DNA of 64,000 nt from Thermohalobaculum sp039805905 (lineage in GTDB: Bacteria; Pseudomonadota; Alphaproteobacteria; Rhodobacterales; Rhodobacteraceae): assembly GCA_039805905.1 (NCBI GenBank), contig JBDIVM010000006.1, positions 1 to 64,000 on the forward strand. The letters are read 5' to 3'. Below are positions 8,600 to 17,327 of this stretch, in pieces. How positions within the stretch are numbered: position 1 is the first letter of the stretch; each line of letters begins with the position of its first letter. Both the position numbers and the translations under genes were made by a program. Below the pieces are notes generated by a model. The model saw only the letters and a program-made list of their open reading frames with translations. It did not search any database and was not told where the DNA came from.

Positions 8600-8857
8600 G
8601 TGACCCAGCGAGACAAAGACGGCGTGATGGTGGTTGGCGATCTGGGCGGGCATTCCGAATGGTCCGGATCCGTGTCGACGTCCATGCGCATTCCGGTGGC
8701 CGGGATTGTCGAGGACAGGCAGCGGCGCGCCGGATACAGTCCCGCGGAGCGGGAGGGGCAGCACAAGCCGTTCTCCTGGGGCTGGTTCTGGTTCTGGCTG
8801 ATCATCTGTTGGCCCGCCGCCATCATCTATGTCGCGATGCGGCGGAATGCGCCGTGA
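8600..8857 (+). CDS. Small hypothetical membrane protein with C-terminal aromatic helix
   Basis: 85 residues from GTG 8600, with an alternative ATG at 8627. The N-terminal ~55 residues are polar (VVGDLGGHSEWSGSVSTSM) and probably soluble. The C-terminal FSWGWFWFWLIICWPAAII is an unusually tryptophan- and phenylalanine-rich transmembrane helix, closed by a short basic tail (MRRNAP). This is a tail-anchor-like layout. It starts two bases after the stop of the preceding small frame. No family is recognised. The aromatic helix with a basic stop-transfer end makes a real protein more likely than chance. Confidence 0.5.
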   Translation: MTQRDKDGVMVVGDLGGHSEWSGSVSTSMRIPVAGIVEDRQRRAGYSPAEREGQHKPFSWGWFWFWLIICWPAAIIYVAMRRNAP

Positions 8858-8881
8858 AGAGTGAAAGGGCGGGAGGGTGGC

Positions 8882-9046
8882 ATGGACGCGCTGGACGAAG
8901 TGACCACCTCGCCGCAACGGGACAACAGGCCAGCGCCGGGCGTCAGCGCATGGCGCATCCGGGACATTTGCCTCGTACGTCCGATACGCCTTCCGCGGGC
9001 GATTGGACAGGTCGCTGAACCTGAGACTGGCTGCGCGGCTATCTGA
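8882..9046 (+). CDS. Small hypothetical ORF, doubtful
   Basis: 54-residue frame from ATG 8882 (MDALDEVTTSPQRDN), preceded by GGGAGGG at a usable distance. It has no hydrophobic segment, no recognisable domain and a composition close to what GC-rich non-coding DNA gives. It is listed because it has a plausible ribosome binding site and fills the gap between the small membrane frames and the GMC oxidoreductase. It could equally be leader sequence of the latter. Confidence 0.2.
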   Translation: MDALDEVTTSPQRDNRPAPGVSAWRIRDICLVRPIRLPRAIGQVAEPETGCAAI

Positions 9047-9127
9047 TTGCACACCACCCCTTCCGCCGGGCGCCCGATTTCCCTTAACTGGGTGCAGGGC
9101 CCGCCTCTCCGGCGGGCATTGGGAGAG

Positions 9128-10744
9128 ATGGGGGGCGACGTGGAGCCGGAGACCTTCGACTACGTGATCATCGGGGCAGGCTCGGCCGGCTGCGTGCTGG
9201 CGAACCGGCTGAGCGAGGACGGGCGCGCACGGGTGCTGCTGCTCGAGGCCGGGGGCGCCGACACGAACCCCTGGCTGCACATCCCCGTCGGCTACTTCAA
9301 GACCGTCTGGGACAAGCGCTTCTCCTGGTGTTTCGAGACCGAGCCCGAGCCGGGCACCGCCAACCGCCGGATGCCCTGGCCGCGCGGGCGTGTGCTGGGC
9401 GGCACCAGCGCGATCAACGGCCTCGTCTACATCCGCGGCCAGGCGGCGGATTACGACCACTGGCGACAGCTCGGGCTGACCGGCTGGGGCTGGGACGACG
9501 TGCTGCCCTTCTTCCGCAAGGCCGAAGACCAGGAGCGCGGGGCCGACGACTACCACGGCACCGGCGGGCCGCTCGGCGTCTCGGACCTGAAGATGAAGCA
9601 CCCGCTCTGCGAGGCCTTCATCGAGGCCGCCGTGCAGGCGGGCATCCCGCGCAACGACGACTTCAACGGCCCGGCGCAGGAGGGGGTGGGCTACTACCAG
9701 CTCACCAAGAAGAACGGCTTCCGCTGCTCGACCGCGAAGGGCTATCTGCGGCCGGCGCGGCGGCGGGCCAATCTCGAGGTCCGCACGGAGGCGCTGGTCG
9801 AGCGGATCGGGCTGTCCGAGGGGCGCGCCACCGGCGTCACCTACCGGCAGGGCGGGCAGAGCGTCACCGTGCGGGCGGCCGCCGAGGTGCTGCTCTGCGC
9901 GGGCGCCATCGGCTCGCCGCATATCCTGCAGCTCTCCGGCATCGGGCCTGGCGAGGTGCTGCAGCGCGCCGGCATCCCGGTCCGGCTCGAGCGGCGCGAC
10001 GTGGGCCGCCACCTGCAGGACCATTTCCAGGTGCGGATGTACTACCGCTGCACCGAGCCGATCACGCTCAACGACGAGCTCCGGAGCCTCTGGGGCAAGG
10101 CGCGGATCGCCGCCGAGTTCGCGCTGACCCGTGGCGGCGCCATGTCGATCGGCGCCGGGCAGGTCGGGCTCTTCACCCGCTCGCGGCCGCATGTCGAGCA
10201 CCCGGACATCCAGTTCCACTTCTTCCCGCTCTCGACCGACCGGCCGGGGCTGGGGATCAGGGGGCTGCACCCCTTCTCGGGCTTCACCGCCAGCGTCTGC
10301 CACCTGCGGCCCGCGAGCCGCGGGCGGATCGAGATCAAGTCGCCCGACCCGGCGGCGCATCCCGGCATCTGGCCGAACTTCCTCGACGCCATCGAGGACC
10401 GCGAGGCGATCGTCGGCGGGGTGAAGGTCGCCCGCAGGGTCGCTGCCGCCCCGGCCATGGCGCGCTACGTCGCGCGCGAGGAGAGCATCGGCGCCGAGCA
10501 CACCACCGACGAACAGATCCTGACCCGCGCCCGCGAGGTGGGGGCGACGATCTTCCACCCCTCGGGCACCTGCCGCATGGGCATCGATCCGGATGCGGTG
10601 GTCGACGGATCGCTGCGGCTGAACGGGATCGCCGGGCTCAGGGTGGTCGATGCCTCGGTCATGCCGGCGCTGGTCTCCGGCAACACCAACGCGCCGACCA
10701 TCATGATCGCCGAGAAGGCGGCGGCGATGGTCCGGGCGGGGTGA
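9128..10744 (+). CDS. GMC-family FAD-dependent oxidoreductase (alcohol/choline dehydrogenase type)
   Basis: 538 residues from ATG 9128, chosen because GGGAGAG lies just upstream and the FAD fold starts soon after. The dinucleotide-binding motif is GAGSAG (about residues 15-20). The GMC signature PRGRVLGGTSAINGL lies near residue 85-100 and the second signature AGAIGSPHILQLSGIGP near 265-280. The C-terminal HPSGTCRMG and NTNAPTIMIAEK carry the catalytic histidine and asparagine region. The family oxidises primary alcohols, choline or polyethylene glycol, passing electrons to a membrane acceptor. Here there is no betaine aldehyde dehydrogenase nearby, so choline is not favoured. It converges on the interrupted flavoprotein gene across a strong hairpin. 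Confidence 0.9.
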   Translation: MGGDVEPETFDYVIIGAGSAGCVLANRLSEDGRARVLLLEAGGADTNPWLHIPVGYFKTVWDKRFSWCFETEPEPGTANRRMPWPRGRVLGGTSAINGLVYIRGQAADYDHWRQLGLTGWGWDDVLPFFRKAEDQERGADDYHGTGGPLGVSDLKMKHPLCEAFIEAAVQAGIPRNDDFNGPAQEGVGYYQLTKKNGFRCSTAKGYLRPARRRANLEVRTEALVERIGLSEGRATGVTYRQGGQSVTVRAAAEVLLCAGAIGSPHILQLSGIGPGEVLQRAGIPVRLERRDVGRHLQDHFQVRMYYRCTEPITLNDELRSLWGKARIAAEFALTRGGAMSIGAGQVGLFTRSRPHVEHPDIQFHFFPLSTDRPGLGIRGLHPFSGFTASVCHLRPASRGRIEIKSPDPAAHPGIWPNFLDAIEDREAIVGGVKVARRVAAAPAMARYVAREESIGAEHTTDEQILTRAREVGATIFHPSGTCRMGIDPDAVVDGSLRLNGIAGLRVVDASVMPALVSGNTNAPTIMIAEKAAAMVRAG

Positions 10745-10809
10745 GGGGCGGGCGAGGGCCTCCGACCTGTCTCGGCACGGGGCTCCAATACAAGCGGAAT
10801 CGCCACTGA

Positions 10810-10844
10810 ACCCCTTCCCGCCTGCCCCCGCGGCGGGAAGGGGT
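10810..10844. terminator. Strong hairpin between convergent genes
   Basis: A perfect 13-bp inverted repeat, ACCCCTTCCCGCC and its complement, around a 9-base loop. It lies 66 bases after the GMC stop and 10 bases after the end of the opposing flavoprotein gene. There is no U-tract on either side, so it may act as a bidirectional or factor-assisted terminator. Confidence 0.6.
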
Positions 10845-10854
10845 CGCCCGGCCG

Positions 10855-12279
10855 TCAGGCTGCGGGCCGGATGTTCTGGTTGAACCGGAACATGTTGCCC
10901 GAATCGTACTTCGCCTTGACCGCCGACAGCCGGGCGTAGTTCCTGCCGTAGGCATCCTTCACCAGCGCCTCGCCGTCCTCGCCATGCCCGGCAAAGTTCA
11001 GGTAGAGTCGGCCCGCCTGCGAGAACTTCCGGGTCTCCTCCCAGGCCTTGCGGGTCCAGCCGATGTTGCGCTCATCGTCCCCCGGATCCGGCCAGACCGA
11101 GTCGATGGAATACATCCATCTCATCGACCGGTCGCCGATCGCGGTGACGTCGGCCGGTACCGCCATGGTTGCGGCGCCCATGTTCCAGAGTGAGCTCAGC
11201 GTCTTGGCCGACGGCGCCGCCGCACCAATGGCAAGCGCTGCGTCGATCATGGCGTCAGGAAGGTCGGCGAGGTAGTGGCACTTCCAGTAGCTGCGGTACT
11301 GGCCCTTGGGCATCAGCGTGTCGAACAGCTTCTGCACGTCGCAATAGGCCATCTGGCCCGAGAAGTCGGTGACCAGGTCGCCTTGCTCGCGCAGGGGCTG
11401 CATGGCCCTTTCCCCCTCGTCGGCATCCCCGGCCCAGACAGCGGCGACCGTGTAGCAGCGCTAGCCCCAATATTCCTCCGGGAAGTCCGGGCTTTGGGCC
11501 ACGGTCGAGAATTCGACCAGCGAGCCGATGCGATCGCCCTTGTCGGCGAGGAAGTCGCGCCAGAACCGGATCGGCCCCGCGCCGGCGCTCAGCGGATAGA
11601 TCGGGGCGGCGAACATCACGGTCGGACCCACGGGATGCAGCGCAAACTCGAAACTCACCACCACGCCAAAATTTCCGCCACCGCCGCGCAATGCCCAGTA
11701 TAGGTCTGGGTGGCTGTCGGTGCTGGCCCGCACCAGTTCGCCCGCGGCGGTCACCACGTCGAAGGCGACCACGTTGTCGATGCAGAGGCCGTATCGGCTG
11801 CGGAGCCAGCCGATTCCGCCCGCCAGCGTCAGCCCGGCGACGCCGGTGTCCGAGATCAGCCCACCAGGCGTGGCGAGCCCGAAGGCCTGGGTCTCGCGAT
11901 CGACATCGCCCCAGGTGGCGCCGCCCTCGACATGGGCGCGGCGCGCCGCCGGGTCGACGCGCACTGAGCGCATGCGGGAGAGGTCGATCAGCAGCCCTCC
12001 GTCGCAGACCGCGTGCCCGGCGACGTTGTGCCCGCCGCCCTTGATTGCGACCGCGAGCCCGCGGTACCGGGCGAAGCGCACGGCAGCGATCACGCCGGCG
12101 GCGCTCCGCGGCTGTGCGATCAGCGCCGGCCGGCGATCAATCATGGCGTTCCAGACCGCGCGGGCGGCGTCGTAGCCGGCCTCGCCCGGCAGCATGACGG
12201 CCCCGTCCAGGGCCGACCTCAGACAATCGACCGCCGCGGCGGCGGGGTCGGGCTCGGCCAATCCGGTCGCGATCTTCAT
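10855..12279 (-). pseudogene. FAD-linked oxidase (BBE family) interrupted by one in-frame amber codon
   Basis: Start ATG 12279 (MKIATGLAEPD) with GGGAGGAG upstream. The FAD-binding PCMH-type domain is intact: IKGGGHNVAGHAV, a His-containing FAD-attachment region, and GGGIGWLRSRYGL-like segments. After residue 272 (EEYWG) there is a TAG at 11461-11463. Translation in the same frame then continues as RCYTVAAVWAGDADEGERA through to a proper BBE C-terminus, KAKYDSGNMFRFNQNI, ending at 10855. No frameshift is present; the first base of the stop and that of the downstream ATG at 11403 are 60 bases apart. Whole length would be about 474 residues, normal for the family. It is divergent from a GlxA-type regulator, a likely controller. 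Possibilities are a recent nonsense mutation, a sequencing error, suppression, or two separately made halves. Confidence 0.8.
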
Positions 12280-12406
12280 GTCAATCTCCTCCCGCAAGGT
12301 TCGCTGAAGCCAGACCCTAGCGCCCATGCCGGCCCCCAACGAGCGGCGAAGGGGTCGGAAAGAGGCCATAATGGACAGCGCGGCCACCACCGTAAGGGGG
12401 AAAGGG

Positions 12407-13459
12407 ATGGCTGAAGGCACCAGGCCGGTCATCGCGATACTGGCGGCTCCCGAGACCTCGCCGTCCGTGCTTTACGGGCTCTACGATGTCCTGTTCTCGG
12501 TCGGCGCGGTATTCCCCGACATGACGCTGGGAACGCCGGGCGCCGAGCTTCTGGACGTGCGGATCGTCACGGCGCAGCCGGGGCCGTTCCGCTGTATCGG
12601 CAATGTGGTGGTCGAGCCGCACCACCACATCTCGGAGATCGAGCGCGCCGATGCGGTGCTGGTGTGCGACATGTACACGCCGGTCAACCGCCCGCCGCAC
12701 GGCAAGTATCCGGCCGAGATCGCCTGGCTCAGAGCCGTTCACGAGCGGGGCGCCCTGATCTGCGCAGTCTGCTCCGGCTCGCTGGTGCTCGCCGAATCCG
12801 GGCTCCTGGACGGACGCGAGGCAGCGGCGCACTGGGCATATGATGACCTGTTCCGGCGCTGCTATCCGGAGGTGACCATGCGCGCGAACACGGTGCTCTG
12901 CCTCTCCAGCGCCGAGGATGGGATCGTCACCGCGGGCGCCGTGACCGCCTGGCAGGATCTGGCCCTGTGGCTGATCGCCCGGTTCTGTGGCAAGCGCCAG
13001 GCGATCGAGACTGCCAAGGTGTTCCTGCTGGCGACACACGACGAGGGTCAGCTTCCCTACATGGCGCTCGGCCTGCACAGCCATGGCAGCGACGCGGTGA
13101 TCGGCGATTGCCAGGGCTGGATCGCCGAGAACTACGCCATCGACAACCCGGTGCGGCGGATGACCGAGCGCTCGGGCCTGAACCCGCGCACCTTCGCGCG
13201 CCGGTTCCGGGCTGCCACCGGCCACCATCCGATCGACTATGTGCAGGCGCTGCGGATCGAGGAGGCAAAGCAGATGCTGGAGATGACCGACACCGGAATC
13301 GACGAGATCGCCGGCGCGGTCGGCTACGAGGACCCGACCTCGTTCCGCCGGGTGTTCAAGCGCCGCTCCGGGCTGACCCCGGTCGCCTACCGGCGCAAAT
13401 ATCGGAGCATCACGTACCGGGGCATCACGGCCTCAGCCACCGTGCGGTGCAGGCGATGA
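12407..13459 (+). CDS. GlxA-type AraC family transcriptional regulator (DJ-1/PfpI-like + HTH)
   Basis: 350 residues from ATG 12407, chosen for the AAGGGGG six bases upstream; ATG 12371 is a weaker alternative. The N-terminal half (about 8-195) is a class I glutamine-amidotransferase-like/DJ-1 domain with ALICAVCSGSLVLAESGLLDG. The C-terminal half is an AraC helix-turn-helix pair, from MTERSGLNPRTFARRFRAATG to IDEIAGAVGYEDPTSFRRVFKRRSG. Such regulators often control catabolic genes beside them; here the divergent neighbour is the interrupted BBE flavoprotein gene, 127 bases away. The last ~20 residues (after YRRKY) run past the usual end of the family and overlap the converging phosphorylase by 35 bases. 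Confidence 0.9.
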   Translation: MAEGTRPVIAILAAPETSPSVLYGLYDVLFSVGAVFPDMTLGTPGAELLDVRIVTAQPGPFRCIGNVVVEPHHHISEIERADAVLVCDMYTPVNRPPHGKYPAEIAWLRAVHERGALICAVCSGSLVLAESGLLDGREAAAHWAYDDLFRRCYPEVTMRANTVLCLSSAEDGIVTAGAVTAWQDLALWLIARFCGKRQAIETAKVFLLATHDEGQLPYMALGLHSHGSDAVIGDCQGWIAENYAIDNPVRRMTERSGLNPRTFARRFRAATGHHPIDYVQALRIEEAKQMLEMTDTGIDEIAGAVGYEDPTSFRRVFKRRSGLTPVAYRRKYRSITYRGITASATVRCRR

Positions 13460-14075
13460 CCGCGAGAAAACCCCGCCGGCGCATCACCTCGATCGCCGCC
13501 GCCGTCTCGCGGAACGGGGCGTCGGTGGTCCAGACCGGCCCGCGCAGGTCGGCGGCACCGGTATCGGTGAAGGCGCCGTCGAGCCGGTCGGGCAGGTCCG
13601 CCGGGGCCTCGCTCCAGTCGGCCGGCGGCAGGTAGTAGTAACTCGTGCACTCGTCGCGCAGCGCGCGGTCGATCAGGATGAAATAGGGCAGCTCCCGCAG
13701 CGGCGCGATCTGGCCGGACGAGGTCACTCTGATCGGGAGCTCGCAGCCCGAGGCGAACAGTTCCTCGGCCACCAGCACCGCGAAGGGCGCGCCCACCGCG
13801 CAGCCGACGATGCCGATCGTCAGGCCGGCCTCGTCGAAGACGTTGAGCTCGGCGCGGTAGCAGACCCAGCCGTCATGCCGCCGCGCCCGCCCATCGGCGC
13901 TGAGCCGGCGCACGATGTCGCTGTCCGGGTCGAGCACGCAGACGGCGTGGACCGGCGCGAGCGCCGCGCCGTTCTGGCGGCGGGCCCCGCGCAAGAGGTT
14001 CTCGGGCGTGAAGGCCGAGGGCGAGCGGTGATGCTTCTGCGCCAGGATCGGCGGTTCCCGCCCGTCACCGCTCAC
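13425..14075 (-). CDS. Nucleoside phosphorylase-like protein with a lost C-terminus
   Basis: About 216 residues from GTG 14075, with the frame open up to an ATG at 14183. The start is placed so that the typical N-terminus PPILAQKHHRSPSAFTPENLL is included. Family features are GIVGCAVGAPFAVLVAEEL, IRVTSSGQIA, DECTSYYYLPP and VWTTDAPFRET, the last being the uridine/purine phosphorylase region before the catalytic end. Where the family has an EMEAA-type element, this protein reads IACTARWLRP and stops. Exactly this end overlaps the tail of the converging AraC gene by 35 bases. The catalytic nucleoside-binding Met/Glu pair is therefore absent, and activity is doubtful. A deletion joining the two genes tail to tail is the simplest explanation. 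Confidence 0.7.
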   Translation of the reverse strand: MSGDGREPPILAQKHHRSPSAFTPENLLRGARRQNGAALAPVHAVCVLDPDSDIVRRLSADGRARRHDGWVCYRAELNVFDEAGLTIGIVGCAVGAPFAVLVAEELFASGCELPIRVTSSGQIAPLRELPYFILIDRALRDECTSYYYLPPADWSEAPADLPDRLDGAFTDTGAADLRGPVWTTDAPFRETAAAIEVMRRRGFLAVIACTARWLRP

Positions 14076-14325
14076 GGCGTGCCGCTCCGCTGCCAGTCCG
14101 TCGATGGGTCGTGCCTCCGCTGCCTCCTGCCGCACCGGCCCGCTGCCGGGCGGGTATCGTGGCCGCGCGGCGCCGAAAGTCATCCGCCGCCGCCATCAAC
14201 TCCGCGTGGCCTGGATCGCGGCCCATCGGGGCCGCGGGCCGCGCCGCGACGGTTCCGCTTCCACCCGCCGGCGATCCGTGGTTAGTCTGCCGGGCACAGC
14301 AGACGGCAGGGAGAAACTGGCAGGG

Positions 14326-15138
14326 ATGCAGACCGAGGTCGCGATCGCCGCAGAGGTTCTTGCCGCTCTCGACGGGCGGGATCAGATCGCGCCCTTCACC
14401 GAGCGCGTTCCCGGCTTCGACCTGCCCGCCGCCTACCGGGCCGCGGCGGCGCTCCGGCGGCTGCGCGAGGCGCGCGGCGAGCGGCCGGCGGGGCGCAAGC
14501 TCGGCTTCACCAACCGCAACATCTGGCCCGAGTTCGGCGTCGATGCGCCGATCTGGGGCGACATGTACGACACCACGGTCAGCGATGTCGCCCCCGAAGG
14601 CGCGGCGTTCGATTGCGCGCGGCTGTCCGAGCCGAAGATCGAGCCCGAGATCGCCTTCGGCCTCGCCCGCGCACCGGAGCCGGGGATGGACGAGGCGGCG
14701 CTTCTGGGCTGCGTCGGCTGGGTGGCGCACGGATTCGAGATGGTGCAGTCGGTCTATCCCGGCTGGCGGTTCCGGGCGCCGGACACGGTCGCCGGGGCGG
14801 GCATGCACGGTGCCTGTCTGCTGGGGCCGCGCCACCCGGTTTCACCGGGCGAGGCCGGCCAGTGGCGGGCAGCGCTCGCGGATTTCACCATCACCATCAG
14901 GCGCAACGGCGAGGCGATGGATTTGGGCCATGCCGGCGCCGTGCTCGGCGGGCCGCTGACCGCGCTCCGCCATTTTGTCGCCCAGCTCGCCGCCGATCCC
15001 GACGCGCCGCCGCTCGCTGCCGGCGAGATCGTGACCACCGGCACCGTGACCCGGGCCTTCGACGTGGCGCCGGGCGAGGTCTGGCAGACCCTCGTCGAGG
15101 GCCTGCCGCTGCCGGGGCTGCGGCTGACCCTGCGCTGA
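14326..15138 (+). CDS. 2-keto-4-pentenoate hydratase-like protein (FAH superfamily)
   Basis: 270 residues from ATG 14326 (MQTEVAIAAEVLAALD), with AGGGAGAA upstream. The frame is open further upstream but lacks family character there. Conserved elements are GRKLGFTNRNIW, the acidic metal-binding region EPKIEPEIAFGL (about 105-116), GFEMVQS and the C-terminal GAVLGGPLTALRHFV. Members hydrate 2-oxopent-4-enoate-type intermediates of meta-cleavage pathways or decarboxylate related oxoacids. No other ring-cleavage genes are adjacent, so the real substrate is open. It converges on the vWA gene through a palindromic hairpin. Confidence 0.85.
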   Translation: MQTEVAIAAEVLAALDGRDQIAPFTERVPGFDLPAAYRAAAALRRLREARGERPAGRKLGFTNRNIWPEFGVDAPIWGDMYDTTVSDVAPEGAAFDCARLSEPKIEPEIAFGLARAPEPGMDEAALLGCVGWVAHGFEMVQSVYPGWRFRAPDTVAGAGMHGACLLGPRHPVSPGEAGQWRAALADFTITIRRNGEAMDLGHAGAVLGGPLTALRHFVAQLAADPDAPPLAAGEIVTTGTVTRAFDVAPGEVWQTLVEGLPLPGLRLTLR

Positions 15139-15153
15139 TCGCTACGCCAAGAC

Positions 15154-15177
15154 GCCCCTCTCCCGGGGGAGAGGGGC
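15154..15177. terminator. Palindromic hairpin between convergent genes
   Basis: Two perfectly complementary 11-base arms, GCCCCTCTCCC and its complement, separated by GG. It lies 16 bases past the hydratase stop and 33 bases before the end of the opposing vWA gene. It is symmetrical, so it could serve both genes. There is no clear U-tract. Confidence 0.6.
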
Positions 15178-15209
15178 AGGCGGGCGCGGGTTCCGGCGCA
15201 GGCCGGGCG

Positions 15210-17327
15210 CTATCTGAGCGGTTCCAGCGCCGCGGCGGATTTCGCCAGCCGCACCAGGTTCAGGAACTCGGCCCGGTAGCCGAACGGATCGTCGCCCTTC
15301 GCCGGCTGCGCCAGCGCGGCGACGTCGTCATAGGAGAAGCTGCCCGTGTGGCGCCCGCCGCGCAGCAGCTGGCCGAAGGCGGCCACCGCAGCGGCGAAGC
15401 GGGTCTCCCTCGCCCTGCCCTCGTCGAGCCCGGCCAGGTCGGCCCGGGTGACGGGGCGCTCGATCAGCCGGCTGGCGCCGCCCTCGGGCGCCTTGTAGCG
15501 GATCCGCACGAGGGCGACCTCGGCCGGGTTCGCCTCCGGCTCGGCAGCCGGCCGGTAGCGCAGCGCGTCGATCAGCCGGGCATCCGAGCCGGCGGGCGTG
15601 ATCTCGTAGAGCGCCGTCACCGTATGGCCCGAGCCGATCTCGCCGGCATCGACGCGGTCGTTGTTGAAGTCCGCGCGCGCCAGCGCCCGGGTCTCGTAGC
15701 CGATCAGCCGGTATTCGGCGACGGCAGCCGGGTTGAACTCGACCTGGATCTTCACGTCCCGGGCAATCGGGAACAGGGCGGAGCCGGCCTCCTCGACCAG
15801 CGCCTTGCGGGCCTCGCCCAGCGTGTCGATATAGGCCGCCTGCCCGTTGCCGTTCTGGGCCAGCACCTGCATCAGCTCGTCGTTGAGGTTGCCCCGGCCG
15901 AAGCCCAGCACCGACAGGAACACGCCCTTCTCGCGCTCGCGCGCGACGAAGCCCCGGAGATCGCCGGTATCGGTGATCCCCACATTGAAGTCGCCGTCGG
16001 TCGCCAGGATCACCCGGTTCACCCCCTTGGGATCGAAACTGGCCTCGGCCATGCGGTAGGCCTGCCGGATGCCCTCGGCGCCCGCCGTCGAGCCTCCCGC
16101 ATGGAGCCGGTCGAGGGCGGCGAGGATCCGGTCCGCCTCCGCGACCGGAGTCGGCTCGAGCACCGTCCCGGCGGCGCCCGCATAGGTGACGATCGCGACC
16201 GTGTCGTCCGGATCGAGCGCATCGAGCATCAGCCGGAACGCGTTCAGGAGCAGCGGCAGCTTGTCGGGCGCGTCCATCGAGCCCGACGAATCGATCAGGA
16301 ACACGAGGTTCGCCCGCGGCCGCTCGGCCTCGGCCAGCGCATAGCCCTTGATCCCGATCCGCATCAGCATGGTGCCGGCGTTCCAGGGTGTCGGGACAAG
16401 CTGCACGTCGGCCCGGAACGGGGTCCCGCGGTCGGCCGGACCGGCATAGTCATAGGGGAAGTAGTTGATCATCTCCTCGACCCGGACCGCGTCCATCTCG
16501 GGCAGGAGGCCCTCCATGATCGCGCGGCGGACGAAGCTGTAGGAGGCGGTGTCGGCATCGATCGAGAAGGTCGAGACCGGCACCTCGGCGGCGACCTTGA
16601 CCGGGCTGTCCTCGAACTCGGCGAACCGGTCGCGGCCCTGCTCGCGGTAGCCCGGCTGCACCATCTGGTCGGGAAGCGCCGGCATGGCGGTGGCGGGCGC
16701 GGTCCGCGACTGCCCCTCCAGCTCCGGCGCCGGAGGGGCGGCGAGGGTCAGACCCTTCGACAGGGTGGAGGACCGGCCATCCGGGAGATACGCCTCTGCC
16801 GGGGCCGGCATCAGGCCGCGGCGGACGCGCGCGCCGGTCCGCTCCTCTGCCGCCGGCGTATCCGAAGCCAGGCTGCCCGCGAGATCCGCCTCCCGCCTGG
16901 CGAGGCTCTCCTTCCCGGCGAAGACCGGCCCGCTCCTGCCTGCGGCGGCTTGCGGCGCGGCCGCCTCGGTCCGGACGGCCGTCGGCGGAACGCCCTGCGG
17001 CGCCTCGATCTCGCGCGGCATCTCGCGCACGGCCAGCACGGCGATCGCGATCACGGCGAGGCTGGCGCCGCCCATCAGCGCCGGGGTCAGTCTGGGCAGG
17101 GGAACATGTGTCGGGAGATGCATGGTCAGTCCTCCGAGGATCCGGGCGGGCCATCCCGCCCCGCTGACCTTCGGACGCACCGCCGCCGCCGATCCTTGGG
17201 AGGCACGTGCGGTTTCCCCGTCGAACGCCCTGAGCGCCGCCGCGACGGCGCGCCGCCGTGCCGCCGGGTCCGGCTCTGCCCGTGTGGCGTCGAGCGCCTG
17301 CTTCAGCCTGTCGAGTTCTTCGGTCAT
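15210..17327 (-). CDS. YfbK-like membrane vWA-domain protein, coupled to a sigma factor
   Basis: 705 residues from ATG 17327, which overlaps the sigma-factor stop as ATGA. Residues 1-70 form a short helical cytoplasmic segment (MTEELDRLKQALDATRAEPD), the position where anti-sigma factors carry their sigma-binding part. One membrane helix follows at about 83-100. The periplasmic part has a proline/alanine-rich linker, a vWF_N-type region (FSIDADTASYSFVRRAI), then a vWA domain with the MIDAS motif DSSGS at 346-350 and TDGDFNVG, and a C-terminal DUF3520-like domain (YEITPAGSDARLIDALRY). The pairing and topology suggest it controls the sigma factor or senses an envelope signal. That role is inferred; the domains are clear. 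Confidence 0.88.
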   Translation of the reverse strand: MTEELDRLKQALDATRAEPDPAARRRAVAAALRAFDGETARASQGSAAAVRPKVSGAGWPARILGGLTMHLPTHVPLPRLTPALMGGASLAVIAIAVLAVREMPREIEAPQGVPPTAVRTEAAAPQAAAGRSGPVFAGKESLARREADLAGSLASDTPAAEERTGARVRRGLMPAPAEAYLPDGRSSTLSKGLTLAAPPAPELEGQSRTAPATAMPALPDQMVQPGYREQGRDRFAEFEDSPVKVAAEVPVSTFSIDADTASYSFVRRAIMEGLLPEMDAVRVEEMINYFPYDYAGPADRGTPFRADVQLVPTPWNAGTMLMRIGIKGYALAEAERPRANLVFLIDSSGSMDAPDKLPLLLNAFRLMLDALDPDDTVAIVTYAGAAGTVLEPTPVAEADRILAALDRLHAGGSTAGAEGIRQAYRMAEASFDPKGVNRVILATDGDFNVGITDTGDLRGFVAREREKGVFLSVLGFGRGNLNDELMQVLAQNGNGQAAYIDTLGEARKALVEEAGSALFPIARDVKIQVEFNPAAVAEYRLIGYETRALARADFNNDRVDAGEIGSGHTVTALYEITPAGSDARLIDALRYRPAAEPEANPAEVALVRIRYKAPEGGASRLIERPVTRADLAGLDEGRARETRFAAAVAAFGQLLRGGRHTGSFSYDDVAALAQPAKGDDPFGYRAEFLNLVRLAKSAAALEPLR

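Noticed and set aside
8861..9127. Part of the GMC oxidoreductase frame upstream of 9128 as coding
   Set aside because: The frame is open from 9047, but the extra residues lack FAD-fold character and the best ribosome site is at 9128.
11461..11463. Amber codon read as pyrrolysine
   Set aside because: The protein is a BBE flavoprotein, not a methylamine methyltransferase, and no pyrrolysine genes are in the window.
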